From contig NZ_CP121695.1 in NCBI RefSeq assembly GCF_029761915.1, forward strand, positions 5,485,501 to 5,549,500: a stretch of DNA of 64,000 nucleotides, given 5' to 3'. Source of the stretch: Bradyrhizobium sp. CB1650 (GTDB lineage Bacteria > Pseudomonadota > Alphaproteobacteria > Rhizobiales > Xanthobacteraceae). Under the pieces are notes generated by a model. The model searched no databases, was not told the DNA's origin, and saw only the letters and a program-made list of their open reading frames with translations. Of this stretch, positions 44,191 through 52,348 are shown in pieces. A program made the position numbers and the translations under genes. Every line of letters starts with the position of its first letter. The stretch's first letter is position 1.

Positions 44191-44964
44191 CTAGCGCTCG
44201 GCAAAGGCCTTTTCGACCACGAACTGGGCCGGCTCGCCGTGATTACCCTCGATGAAGCCGCGCTCGGTCAGGAGGACGCGGGTGTCCGCAACAAGCGCCG
44301 GACTGCCGCAGATCATGACACGGTCATGGGCCGCTTCCAGCGGCGGCAGGCCGATATCGCTGAACAGCTTGCCCGAGGTGACGAGGTCGGTGATACGGCC
44401 GCGGTTGCGGAAGGGATCGCGGGTCACGGTCGGATAGTAGATGAGCTGGCCACGGATGTACTCGCCGAGCAGCTCGTCGTTCGGCAGCGTCTCGGTGATC
44501 ATCTCGCCATAGGCGAGCTCCCTGACGTGCCGGCAGCCGTGCAGCAGCACCACCTTCTCGAAGCGCTCGTAGGTCTCGGGGTCCTTGATCACGCTCAGGA
44601 ACGGCGCGAGCCCGGTGCCGGTGCCGACGAGGTAGAGATTGCGACCCTCCTCCAGGTTGTCGATCACCAGCGTGCCGGTGGCCTTGCGGCTGACGATGAT
44701 CTCGTCGCCTTCCTTCAGGTGCTGGAGCCGCGAGGTCAGCGGGCCATCCGGCACCTTGATCGAGAAGAACTCCAGCGTGTCCTCGTAGTTGGCGCTGGCG
44801 ACGCTGTAGGCCCGCAGCAGCGGCCGCTCGCCGACCTTGAGCCCGATCATGGTGAACTCGCCGTTGCGGAAGCGGAAGGTCGGGCTGCGCGTGGTCTTGA
44901 AGCTGAACAGCGTGTCGGTCCAGTGGTGGACGCTCAAAACGCTTTCCTGGTTGAAATTGCTCAT
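44191..44964 (-). CDS. fpr: ferredoxin--NADP+ reductase
   Basis: A 257-residue FAD enzyme of the bacterial Fpr subclass, moving electrons between NADPH and ferredoxin or flavodoxin. FAD motif RAYSVASANYED, NADP motif GTGTGLAPFLS and C-terminal VVEKAFAER are clear. Upstream on this strand is a good promoter (TTGACC, 17 bases, TATTCA) with the cluster-specific palindrome just after the -10. That palindrome also occurs at the 6-hydroxynicotinate reductase gene, so this reductase probably feeds that enzyme. Confidence 0.93.
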   Translation of the reverse strand: MSNFNQESVLSVHHWTDTLFSFKTTRSPTFRFRNGEFTMIGLKVGERPLLRAYSVASANYEDTLEFFSIKVPDGPLTSRLQHLKEGDEIIVSRKATGTLVIDNLEEGRNLYLVGTGTGLAPFLSVIKDPETYERFEKVVLLHGCRHVRELAYGEMITETLPNDELLGEYIRGQLIYYPTVTRDPFRNRGRITDLVTSGKLFSDIGLPPLEAAHDRVMICGSPALVADTRVLLTERGFIEGNHGEPAQFVVEKAFAER

Positions 44965-45017
44965 CTCAACTTCCCTGTCGCTTTCTCGCGGTTCCGAGGC
45001 GATTGTCAGCTATGCGT

Positions 45018-45074
45018 CGTTTGTACACGATCATTCGTATACTAATGAATAATCCTGCTTGATCCCGCGGTCAA
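45018..45074. promoter_or_regulatory. divergent control region with MarR-type palindrome
   Basis: TCATTCGTATACTAATGA (45031-45048) pairs at 8 of 9 positions around GTATAC. On the minus strand -35 TTGACC (45074-45069) and -10 TATTCA (45051-45046) are 17 bases apart, so the palindrome begins inside the -10. A second motif, CGTTTGTACAC (45018-45028), recurs inverted at 54880-54895. Both motifs are shared with the other divergent promoter of the nicotinate cluster. Confidence 0.6.
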
Positions 45075-45122
45075 GGCTGCCCAAGATCGAGAGCGTTGCA
45101 GTTAGGAATAAGGAGCCCTTCA

Positions 45123-46319
45123 ATGGCGCATGACGCACCCCAGGCCACCGGACCCTCGAAGCTCGTGATCCGCAATATCGGCCTGTTGCTGTCGGGTGCC
45201 CTGGAGAAGCCGATCCTGGATGGCGACACCATCGTCGCCGAGAACGGCAAGATCACTGCGATCGGCCGCTTCAAGGACGTCAACACCGAAGGCGCGACCA
45301 CCGTCGTCGACGCCAATGGCACCACGGTCGCGCCGGGCCTGATCGACAGCCACGTCCATCCCGTCGCCGGCGACTGGACGCCGCGGCAGAACCAGATCAA
45401 CTGGATCGACAGCTATCTTCATGGCGGCGTCACCACCATGATCTCCGCGGGCGAAGTGCACATGCCCGGCCGCCCCCGCGACGTCGTCGGCCTGAAGGCG
45501 ATGGCGGTGTTCGCGCAGCGCGCGTTCTGGACCTTGCGGCCTGGGGGCGTGAAGGTTCACGCCGGCGCTCCCGTGATCGAATGCGAGATGGTCGAGGAGG
45601 ACTTCAAGGAGATGGCCGCGGCCGGCGTGAAGCTGCTCGGCGAGGTCGGCCTCGGTGGCGTCAAAGACGGCCCGACCGCGCGAAAGATGGTCGGCTGGGC
45701 GCGCAAATACGGCATCCAGAGCACGATCCATACCGGCGGGCCCTCGATCCCCGGCTCCGGCCTGATCGACAAGGACGTGGTGCTTGAAGCCGACACCGAC
45801 GTGGTCGGCCACATCAATGGCGGCCACACGGCGCTACCCGACGATCAGATCCGCTGCATCTGCGAGGGCTGCAAGCGCGGGCTCGAGCTCGTGCACAATG
45901 GCAATGAGCGTTCGGCCCTGTTCACGCTGCGCACCGCGCGCGAGATGGGCGACCTGCACCGCGTCATCCTCGGCACCGACGCGCCGGCCGGTTCCGGCGT
46001 GCAGCCGCTCGGCATCTTGCGCATGGTCTCGATGCTGTCCTCGCTTGGCGAGCTGCCGGCCGAGATCGCGTTCTGCCTTGCCACCGGCAACACCGCGCGG
46101 ATGCGCGAACTCGACTGCGGCCTGATCGAGGTCGGCCGCTCCGCCGATTTCGTCATCATGGACAAGGCGCAGCACTCGCCCGGCAAGAACATTCTTGAGA
46201 GCGTTCAGCTCGGCGACCTCCCCGGCATCGGCATGACCATCATCGACGGCATCGTGCGCACGCAGCGCAGCCGCAACACGCCGCCCGCGGGCAAGGTGCC
46301 TGAGGTGGTGGCGAAGTGA
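45123..46319 (+). CDS. enamidase-like amidohydrolase
   Basis: A 398-residue amidohydrolase. Metal motifs are IDSHVHPVAGDW, a candidate bridging Glu in VKLLGEVGLGG, TIHTGG, GHINGGHTA and LGTDAPAGSG. The set and context fit enamidase, which hydrolyses 1,4,5,6-tetrahydro-6-oxonicotinate to 2-formylglutarate and ammonia. AAGGAG is seven bases before the ATG. It is divergent from fpr and shares its operator region. The assignment rests largely on the neighbouring 6-hydroxynicotinate reductase. Confidence 0.82.
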   Translation: MAHDAPQATGPSKLVIRNIGLLLSGALEKPILDGDTIVAENGKITAIGRFKDVNTEGATTVVDANGTTVAPGLIDSHVHPVAGDWTPRQNQINWIDSYLHGGVTTMISAGEVHMPGRPRDVVGLKAMAVFAQRAFWTLRPGGVKVHAGAPVIECEMVEEDFKEMAAAGVKLLGEVGLGGVKDGPTARKMVGWARKYGIQSTIHTGGPSIPGSGLIDKDVVLEADTDVVGHINGGHTALPDDQIRCICEGCKRGLELVHNGNERSALFTLRTAREMGDLHRVILGTDAPAGSGVQPLGILRMVSMLSSLGELPAEIAFCLATGNTARMRELDCGLIEVGRSADFVIMDKAQHSPGKNILESVQLGDLPGIGMTIIDGIVRTQRSRNTPPAGKVPEVVAK

Positions 46320-46330
46320 CGGCACTTGCC

Positions 46331-46424
46331 GTCATTCCGGGGCGCGCGTAAGCGCGAACCCGGAATCTCGCGCAACAATCTCTGGATTCCGGGTTCACGC
46401 GCGATGCGCGTGCCCCGGAATGAC
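46331..46424. repeat. palindromic intergenic repeat, family A
   Basis: Perfect 13-bp ends (GTCATTCCGGGGC / GCCCCGGAATGAC) enclose a second pairing (CGCGAACCCGGAATC with GATTCCGGGTTCACGCG). It sits between the converging enamidase and MarR genes, where it could terminate both. A longer relative is at 2475-2602. Confidence 0.85.
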
Positions 46425-46432
46425 AGTGTGGT

Positions 46433-46888
46433 TCACCGCAGCTTGTTCAACAGCGCCATCAGCAACTCGCGCTCTTTGGCATCGAGCGGCGCCAGGGTCT
46501 CCCGGGTGATCGCGAGTGCGTTCGGCGCAACCTTCTCCGCAAGCTGCTGGCCGGCGCGCGTCAGGCTGACCACCAGCCGCCTTCCGTCCTCGGGATCCTG
46601 GCTCGTCTCCGTCAGCCCGCGCGCGCTGAGCCGGTCGATCACGCCCTTGATGGTCGCGACGTCCATGGCGGTGAGCCGGCCGAGCTGATTCTGCGAGCAC
46701 GGCCCCGTCTCGGCGAGTTTCGACAGCGCCGCCCATTGCGTCGGCGTGAGGTTGGTGCCGATGTCGCGGGCGAAGATCGCGCTGTGGCGCTGCCAGACCT
46801 GGCGCAGAATGAAGCCGACCTGCTCGTCGAGCACATAAGACGGTTTTGCCGGTTTGACGCTCTTCTTTGCCGTAGCGTTTCTCGCCAT
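46433..46888 (-). CDS. MarR-family regulator of the nicotinate cluster
   Basis: A 151-residue winged-helix regulator. Recognition helix region NQLGRLTAMDVATIKGVIDR and wing DPEDGRRLVVSLT are clear. It is the only regulator inside the cluster and comparable in position to NicR, the MarR protein of P. putida nicotinate degradation. The palindromes TCATTCGTATAC.. at 45031 and 54727 have MarR-site size and are its candidate operators. The gene precedes livF, with a 12-base gap after the livF start. Confidence 0.88.
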   Translation of the reverse strand: MARNATAKKSVKPAKPSYVLDEQVGFILRQVWQRHSAIFARDIGTNLTPTQWAALSKLAETGPCSQNQLGRLTAMDVATIKGVIDRLSARGLTETSQDPEDGRRLVVSLTRAGQQLAEKVAPNALAITRETLAPLDAKERELLMALLNKLR

Positions 46889-46900
46889 CCGCCTCGCCCC

Positions 46901-47605
46901 TTACAACGACAGATGCGCGTCGCGGATGTCCGGGCGCGCGTCGAGCTCGGCCATCGTGCCGCCAAAGCAGATGCGGCCGCGCTCGATGATATAGGCGCGA
47001 TCCGAAATCAGCCGCGCAAAGTGCAAATTCTGCTCGGAGACGACGATGCTGACGCCCTCCTTCTTCATGGTCAGGATCGCATCGACCATCTGCTCCACGA
47101 TCTTCGGCGACAGCCCTTCTGAAGGCTCGTCCAGCAGCACCAGCGAGGGGTTGCCCATCAGCGTGCGCGCGATCGTCAGCATCTGCTGTTCGCCGCCGCT
47201 CATGCGGCCGCCCGGGCGGTTGCGCATCTCGCTTAAATTCGGGAACAATGCGAACAGCTTTTCGCGCGTCCAATGCGGCGCGTTCGCCCGCTTCGGCTGA
47301 CGGCCGACTTCGAGATTCTCCTCGACCGTCAGATCAGTGAAGATACGCCGCTCCTCCGGCACATAGCCAAGACCGCCGCGCACGATCTCATGCGTTGGCC
47401 GCGCCGAGACGTCCCTGCCCTCGAACATGATGCGGCCCGAGCGTTGCGCCACGAGGCCGACGATCGAGCGGAACGTCGTCGACTTGCCGGCGCCATTGCG
47501 TCCGAGCAGCGCCACCACCTCGCCATCGCCGACCTCGAAACCGATGTCGAACAGGATGTGCGCGGGGCCGTAATGGCTGTTGAGGTCCTGCACCGTGAGC
47601 TTCAT
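46901..47605 (-). CDS. livF: branched-chain-type ABC ATPase LivF
   Basis: A 234-residue ATPase with Walker A GRNGAGKST, signature MSGGEQQMLTIART and Walker B LVLLDEPSEGLS. The start DLNSHYGPAHILFD is LivF-like. The ATG overlaps the livG stop by four bases. It belongs to a HAAT-type importer; here the ligand is likely nicotinate or a hydroxylated derivative rather than an amino acid (context). Confidence 0.92.
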   Translation of the reverse strand: MKLTVQDLNSHYGPAHILFDIGFEVGDGEVVALLGRNGAGKSTTFRSIVGLVAQRSGRIMFEGRDVSARPTHEIVRGGLGYVPEERRIFTDLTVEENLEVGRQPKRANAPHWTREKLFALFPNLSEMRNRPGGRMSGGEQQMLTIARTLMGNPSLVLLDEPSEGLSPKIVEQMVDAILTMKKEGVSIVVSEQNLHFARLISDRAYIIERGRICFGGTMAELDARPDIRDAHLSL

Positions 47606-48393
47606 GCGGAGGTTCCCTCGCGGTGGCGGGCGTCGTAGACGAGGCCCTCGCCGAGATAGACCGCCTGTACCTGCGGATTGCCGCGCACCTCGGCCGGCGA
47701 GCCCTCGGCGATCAGCGTGCCGCGGTTGAGCACGATGATGCGGTCGGCATGCTCGAACACCACGTCCATGTCATGCTCGGTGAAGAGCACGCCGATCGAT
47801 TTCTCCCGCGCAATGCGCGCGGTCAGCCGCATCAGGTCGACGCGCTCGCGCGGTGCCATGCCGGCGGTCGGCTCATCCATGAGCAGGAGCTTCGGCTCAT
47901 TGGCGAGCGCCACCGCGAGCTCGAGCCGCTTGAGGTCGCCATAAGCGAGCTCGCCGCAGGGCCTATCCGCATAGCCGCTCATGCCGACGAGCTCGAGCAG
48001 GCGGCCGGCCTCATCGCGATCGAAGCGCGGCGCCGAGCCCCAGAGGTTGAACAATTGCCTTTGGTGCGAGATCAGCGCGACCTGCACGTTCTCGCGCACG
48101 GTCATGGTCGCAAACGTCGCGGTGATCTGGAAGGTGCGCCCTACTCCGAGCCGCCAGATCTCGCGCGGCTTCTTGCCGGTGGTGTCCTCGCCGTTGAGGC
48201 GGACGTGGCCGGAATCCGGCCGGTTCTGGCCATTGAGCATGTCAAAGCAGGTGCTCTTGCCTGCGCCGTTGGGGCCGATCAGCGCCAGAATTTCGCCGGC
48301 GCGCAGCGAGAACGAGACGCCGCGCACCGCGTGGATGCCGCCATAGGACTTGGTCAGGCCTTCGACCGCGAGAAGTGGGGGTGCGACGCTCAT
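47602..48393 (-). CDS. livG: branched-chain-type ABC ATPase LivG
   Basis: A 263-residue ATPase with GPNGAGKST, the LivG-specific GVGRTFQIT, LAYGDLKRLELAVAL and LLLMDEPTAGMAP. Its ATG at 48393 overlaps the permease stop. Longer reading frames upstream are shadows of the permease gene. Confidence 0.93.
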   Translation of the reverse strand: MSVAPPLLAVEGLTKSYGGIHAVRGVSFSLRAGEILALIGPNGAGKSTCFDMLNGQNRPDSGHVRLNGEDTTGKKPREIWRLGVGRTFQITATFATMTVRENVQVALISHQRQLFNLWGSAPRFDRDEAGRLLELVGMSGYADRPCGELAYGDLKRLELAVALANEPKLLLMDEPTAGMAPRERVDLMRLTARIAREKSIGVLFTEHDMDVVFEHADRIIVLNRGTLIAEGSPAEVRGNPQVQAVYLGEGLVYDARHREGTSA

Positions 48394-50279
48394 TCGGCGG
48401 ACTCGATCGGCTTGGCAAGCAGGGCTGATCCCGGCGGCGACGATTTCCTGCGCCGCTGCGCGAGCATCTCCAGCATCCCGACGATGCCCTTGGGGAAGAC
48501 GACCACGATCAGAACGATGAACGCGCCGAGCACCAGCTTCGACAGATCGGTCTGGCTGACCAGCCAGATGTTGAGCGCCTTGTAGACGATGGCGCCGATC
48601 ACCGCGCCCGACACCGTCTCGACGCCGCCGAGCAGCACCATGACCAGGGCATCGACCGACAACGAGATGCCGAGATTGTCCGGGAAGACGCTGCCCTTCA
48701 GGTACGCGAACAGCGCGCCGCCGATGCCGGCTGTCGTCCCTGCGATCACGAACGCGGTCCACTGGATGCGCTTGGCGTTGATGCCGATCGCCTCGCCGCG
48801 CAAGGCCGAGTCGCGCGTGGCCCGGAGCGCGTAACCGAACGGCGAGAACACCATGATCCGCAGGGCGATCGTCACCAGCGCGGCAACGCCGAGCGCCAGC
48901 CAGTAGAAATGCGACGGGCTCGCCGCCCAGCTCGAAGGCCACACGCCCAGAATTCCGTTGTCGCCGCCGGTCACGCTGACCCACTGGAACGCGATCGACC
49001 AGACGATCTGCGCGAAGCCCAGCGTCAGCATCGCGAAATAGACGCCAGAGAGCTGCACGGCGAAGAAGCCGAACACGGCCGCACCCAGGCAGCCGAGCAG
49101 CGGCCCGAGCAGAAGACACACGATCATCGGCAGCCCCGCCATCTTGGCGAGGAAGGCGATGCCGTAGGCGCCAAGGCCGAAATACGCCGCGTGGCCGAAG
49201 GATGCGAGCCCGCCGACCGACATCAGGAAATGCAGGCTGACGGCGAAGATCACGAAGATCGCGATCTCGGAGCCGACCGTCAGCGCATAGTTGCCGGCAA
49301 ACAGCGGCAGCATCGCCGCAACGCCGAGCGCGGCAAGCGCGGCCAGCCGCTCGTTCGACGTCAATGGCCGCCAGGGATTGACGGTGAGACCGGGCGTCTT
49401 GCGCGCCGGCGCCTCAGGCCTGCCGAACAGGCCCCAGGGCCGCACGATCAGCACCACCGCCATCACCAGGAAGACCAGGATGATGGAGATCTTCGGGAAG
49501 ATCAGGATGCCGAAGGCATTGAGCTCGGAGACCAGCACCGCCGCGACGAAGGCGCCGACGATGCTGCCGAGACCGCCGATCACCACCACGACGAAGACCT
49601 CGACGATGATGCGCAAATCCATGGCGTGATGCACGGCATCGCGCGGGATCTGGAGCGCGCCGCCGAGCGCGGCCAGGAACACGCCGACGGCAAACACGCT
49701 GGTGAACAGCCATTTCTGGTTGACGCCGAGCGCCGCGACCATGTCGCGGTCCTGCGTCGCGGCCCGCACCAGCACGCCCCAGCGCGTGCGCTGGAACAGG
49801 AGCCAGAGGATGCCGAGCACGACCGGCCCGAGCACGATCAGGAACAGGTCGTAGCTCGGAATGTTCTGGCCGAAGAAATCCACCGCGCCCTTGAATCCCG
49901 GCGCGCGCCGGCCGAGCAGATCGTCGGGTCCCCAGATCAGGACCACGAGGTCCTCGACCATCAGCGTCAGGCCGAACGTCGCGAGTAGCTGGAACAGCTC
50001 GGGCGCACGATAGATGCGCCGGAGCAGTACCATCTCGACCAGGACGCCGATCAGCGCCACCGCGAGCGCGGCGGCGACGATGCCGCCCCAGAAGCCGAAC
50101 GCACCGGAGAAGCGATCCGTCAGCGTGAAGGCGATGTAGGCGCCGATCATGTAGAAGGCGCCATGCGCGAAATTCACGATCCGCGTCACGCCGAAGATGA
50201 TCGACAGACCCGAGGCCACCAGGAACAGCGACGCTGCGCTGGCGAGACCGGTCAGAAACTGTACGACATAAAAGGCCAT
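48390..50279 (-). CDS. fused LivH-LivM permease
   Basis: A 629-residue permease in which a complete LivH half (about 1-290, SIIFGVTRIVNFAHGAFYM) is joined to a LivM half (about 325-615, LMSVGGLASFGHAAYFGLGA) by a short linker rich in Pro and Arg. Each half has about eight transmembrane helices and a coupling loop (the second is YALRATRDSALRGEAIGIN). Fusion makes subunit stoichiometry fixed. Start 50279 is preferred over an ATG eight codons upstream because it matches normal LivH N-termini. Confidence 0.9.
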   Translation of the reverse strand: MAFYVVQFLTGLASAASLFLVASGLSIIFGVTRIVNFAHGAFYMIGAYIAFTLTDRFSGAFGFWGGIVAAALAVALIGVLVEMVLLRRIYRAPELFQLLATFGLTLMVEDLVVLIWGPDDLLGRRAPGFKGAVDFFGQNIPSYDLFLIVLGPVVLGILWLLFQRTRWGVLVRAATQDRDMVAALGVNQKWLFTSVFAVGVFLAALGGALQIPRDAVHHAMDLRIIVEVFVVVVIGGLGSIVGAFVAAVLVSELNAFGILIFPKISIILVFLVMAVVLIVRPWGLFGRPEAPARKTPGLTVNPWRPLTSNERLAALAALGVAAMLPLFAGNYALTVGSEIAIFVIFAVSLHFLMSVGGLASFGHAAYFGLGAYGIAFLAKMAGLPMIVCLLLGPLLGCLGAAVFGFFAVQLSGVYFAMLTLGFAQIVWSIAFQWVSVTGGDNGILGVWPSSWAASPSHFYWLALGVAALVTIALRIMVFSPFGYALRATRDSALRGEAIGINAKRIQWTAFVIAGTTAGIGGALFAYLKGSVFPDNLGISLSVDALVMVLLGGVETVSGAVIGAIVYKALNIWLVSQTDLSKLVLGAFIVLIVVVFPKGIVGMLEMLAQRRRKSSPPGSALLAKPIESAE

Positions 50280-50332
50280 CGGCGGTCCGGGTTCGAGTTG
50301 CATGCCGTGGTGTGCACGCGAGGTCTTGGTTC

Positions 50333-50490
50333 ACCTCTCCCCGCTTGCGGGGAGAGGTCGAATTGCTCCCGGCGATGCGAAGCATCGTCCGGTGCAATTC
50401 GAGTGAGGGGGAGCCTCCGCGAAAACGTCTCTCACCGCCCTCGCGGAGACTCCCCCTCACCCCGACCCTCTCCCCGCAAGCGGGGAGAGG
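50333..50490. repeat. compound palindromic element, family B
   Basis: Four nested or adjoining inverted repeats fill the gap between permease and receptor: CCTCTCCCCGC-TT-GCGGGGAGAGG (50334-50357), CGAATTGC..GCAATTCG enclosing GATGCGAAGCATC, GTGAGGGGGAG..CTCCCCCTCAC, and CCTCTCCCCGC-AA-GCGGGGAGAGG (50467-50490). The outer hairpins are near-copies of each other. It resembles rhizobial mosaic intergenic elements and may stabilise the receptor mRNA end. Confidence 0.8.
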
Positions 50491-50501
50491 GAGAAGAAAA
50501 A

Positions 50502-51707
50502 TCAATCCTTCGGACGCAGTTTCTCGACTTCGGCATCGCTCGGCAGGTAGTCCGCGCCCTTCTTGTAGGACGAGTCCACCATGATGCCTTTGCCGTCCTT
50601 GACCGAGGTCTTGCCGACATAGGCGCCGAGCGTCGACTGGTGGTCGATCTTGCGGAAGGTGATCTCGCCGAAGGGCGAGCCGAGCGACAGACCTTCGGCA
50701 GCCGCGATCAGCTTCTCCGGATCGGTCGAGCCGGCCTTGGCAAGGATCGCAGCCGCCGACTTGATGGTCTGGTAGCCGACGATCGAGCCGAGCCGCGGAT
50801 AGTCGTTGTACTTGGCCTGGTAGGCCTTCAGGAACGCATCATGCTCGGGTGTCTTGATCGAGTACCAGGGATAGCCGGTGACGATCCACCCTTCCGGCGT
50901 CTCGTCCTTGAGCGGATCGAGATATTCCGGCTCGCCGGTCAGGAAGGAGACGACCTCGCGGCCCTTGAACAGGCCGCGCGTGTTGCCCTCGCGCACGAGC
51001 TTGACGAGATCGGCGCCGAAGGTGACGTTGAGGATCGCCTCCGGATTGGCTTGGGCCACCGCCTGCACCACCGGGCCTGCATCGATCTTGCCCTGCGGCG
51101 GCCACTGCTCATCGACCCACTGAATGTCCGGACGCTTCTCGGACATCAGCTTCTTGAACACCGCGACCGCCGACTGGCCGTATTCATAGTTCGGCGCGAT
51201 CGTCGCCCAGCGCTTGGCCGGCAGCTTGCTGGCTGCTTCCACCAGCATCGCCGCCTGCATGTAGTTGGAGGGACGCAGGCGGAAGGTGTACTTGTTGCCC
51301 TTCGACCAGGTCACGGCGTCCGTCAGCGGCTCGGCCGCGAGGAAAAATACCTTCTTCTGGTTGGCGAAGTCGCTGACCGCAAGGCCGATGTTGGACAGGA
51401 ACGTGCCGGCGAGCATCGCGACGCCCTCGCTCGAGACGAGCTCGTTGGCCGCGGTCTGCGCGTCGGCCGGCTTGCCGCCGTCGTCCTTGGAGACGACGAC
51501 GAGCTTCTTGCCGTTGATGCCGCCGCTCGCATTGATCTCTTCGACCGCGAGCTGCCAGCCCTTGCGGTACGGCTCGGTGAAGGCCGGCAGCAGCGAATAG
51601 CTGTTGATCTCGCCGATCTTGATCTCGGCCTGCGCCATCGCCGAACTGGCGATGCCGCCGGCCAGCAGCGCGAACGCCGCACCAACGAAATAATTCTTTG
51701 CTCGCAT
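50502..51707 (-). CDS. ABC substrate-binding protein (Leu/Ile/Val-type)
   Basis: A 401-residue periplasmic receptor (peripla_BP_6). Signal peptide 1-26 ends SAMAQ; EIKIGEINSYSLLPAFTEPY and EINASGGINGKKLVVVSKDD follow. GGAGG lies seven bases before the ATG at 51707. It is the first transporter gene of the nicotinate cluster on this strand. Family members often bind aromatic acids, which fits a pyridine carboxylate. Confidence 0.92.
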   Translation of the reverse strand: MRAKNYFVGAAFALLAGGIASSAMAQAEIKIGEINSYSLLPAFTEPYRKGWQLAVEEINASGGINGKKLVVVSKDDGGKPADAQTAANELVSSEGVAMLAGTFLSNIGLAVSDFANQKKVFFLAAEPLTDAVTWSKGNKYTFRLRPSNYMQAAMLVEAASKLPAKRWATIAPNYEYGQSAVAVFKKLMSEKRPDIQWVDEQWPPQGKIDAGPVVQAVAQANPEAILNVTFGADLVKLVREGNTRGLFKGREVVSFLTGEPEYLDPLKDETPEGWIVTGYPWYSIKTPEHDAFLKAYQAKYNDYPRLGSIVGYQTIKSAAAILAKAGSTDPEKLIAAAEGLSLGSPFGEITFRKIDHQSTLGAYVGKTSVKDGKGIMVDSSYKKGADYLPSDAEVEKLRPKD

Positions 51708-51748
51708 CCCAACCTCCACTGTTAAATTCTATTTCTTGAGCATGATCT

Positions 51749-52333
51749 CTAACGCAGGCCGTCCTCGCCCTTGATCTCCGCAACCGTGAGCCCGCCGACG
51801 CGCGGCAGCGGACGGCCGCTGTCGGTGACGGCGACCGCGACCATGATCTCGCCTGCGCGCGGCGCATCGTTGATCTGCACTTCCATCCCGTCGAAATGGC
51901 TGCGCACGAAGGCCGCATCCTTGTGGCCGAGCGGAATGTCGAGCGTCGTGCCCGGACCGCTGCGCTTCTTCGAGGACGGGATCAGTGCGGCGCCCTTGCT
52001 CAACACTTTGCGCACCGGTGCACCCATCTTGGGATGGAGGATAGCGGCCGCGTGCTCCAGCTCGCCGTTCTCGCCGACCGCGGCTGCCTTGCCGTAACTC
52101 TGCACCTTTGACCCATCGATGCCGAGCGCCGCCACTGCGCGCTTGGACAGGAGATCGCCGAGCTCCTCGCCGATCGCAATCAGCGGCGAGAGATCCTCGA
52201 CATATTTTCCGGCAAAGGGATTTTCGATCACGGCGATCGCCGCGGCGCGCCGGGTCGGCGGCGACACCTGCCGCCCCATCTCCATCTGGGTCTCCTCGAC
52301 CACGGTGACGATCTTGCGGATGATCGCGCTCAT
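51749..52333 (-). CDS. DUF1185 (PF06684, amino acid synthesis family) protein
   Basis: A 194-residue protein with the DUF1185 features KIVTVVEETQMEMGR, IENPFAGKYVEDLSPL, GKAAAVGENGELEHAAAIL and HKDAAFVRSHFDGMEV. The name comes from distant context, and no reaction is established to my knowledge. Here it follows UPF0280 by 15 bases in the nicotinate operon, making it a candidate for an unassigned step, such as handling of the reduced pyridine or 2-formylglutarate. Confidence 0.85.
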   Translation of the reverse strand: MSAIIRKIVTVVEETQMEMGRQVSPPTRRAAAIAVIENPFAGKYVEDLSPLIAIGEELGDLLSKRAVAALGIDGSKVQSYGKAAAVGENGELEHAAAILHPKMGAPVRKVLSKGAALIPSSKKRSGPGTTLDIPLGHKDAAFVRSHFDGMEVQINDAPRAGEIMVAVAVTDSGRPLPRVGGLTVAEIKGEDGLR

Positions 52334-52348
52334 GTTTCGCTTCCCTGT

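Noticed and set aside
50502..50620. Small minus-strand frame over the receptor 3' end and repeat
   Set aside because: It is out of frame with the receptor and mostly translates the palindromic repeat.
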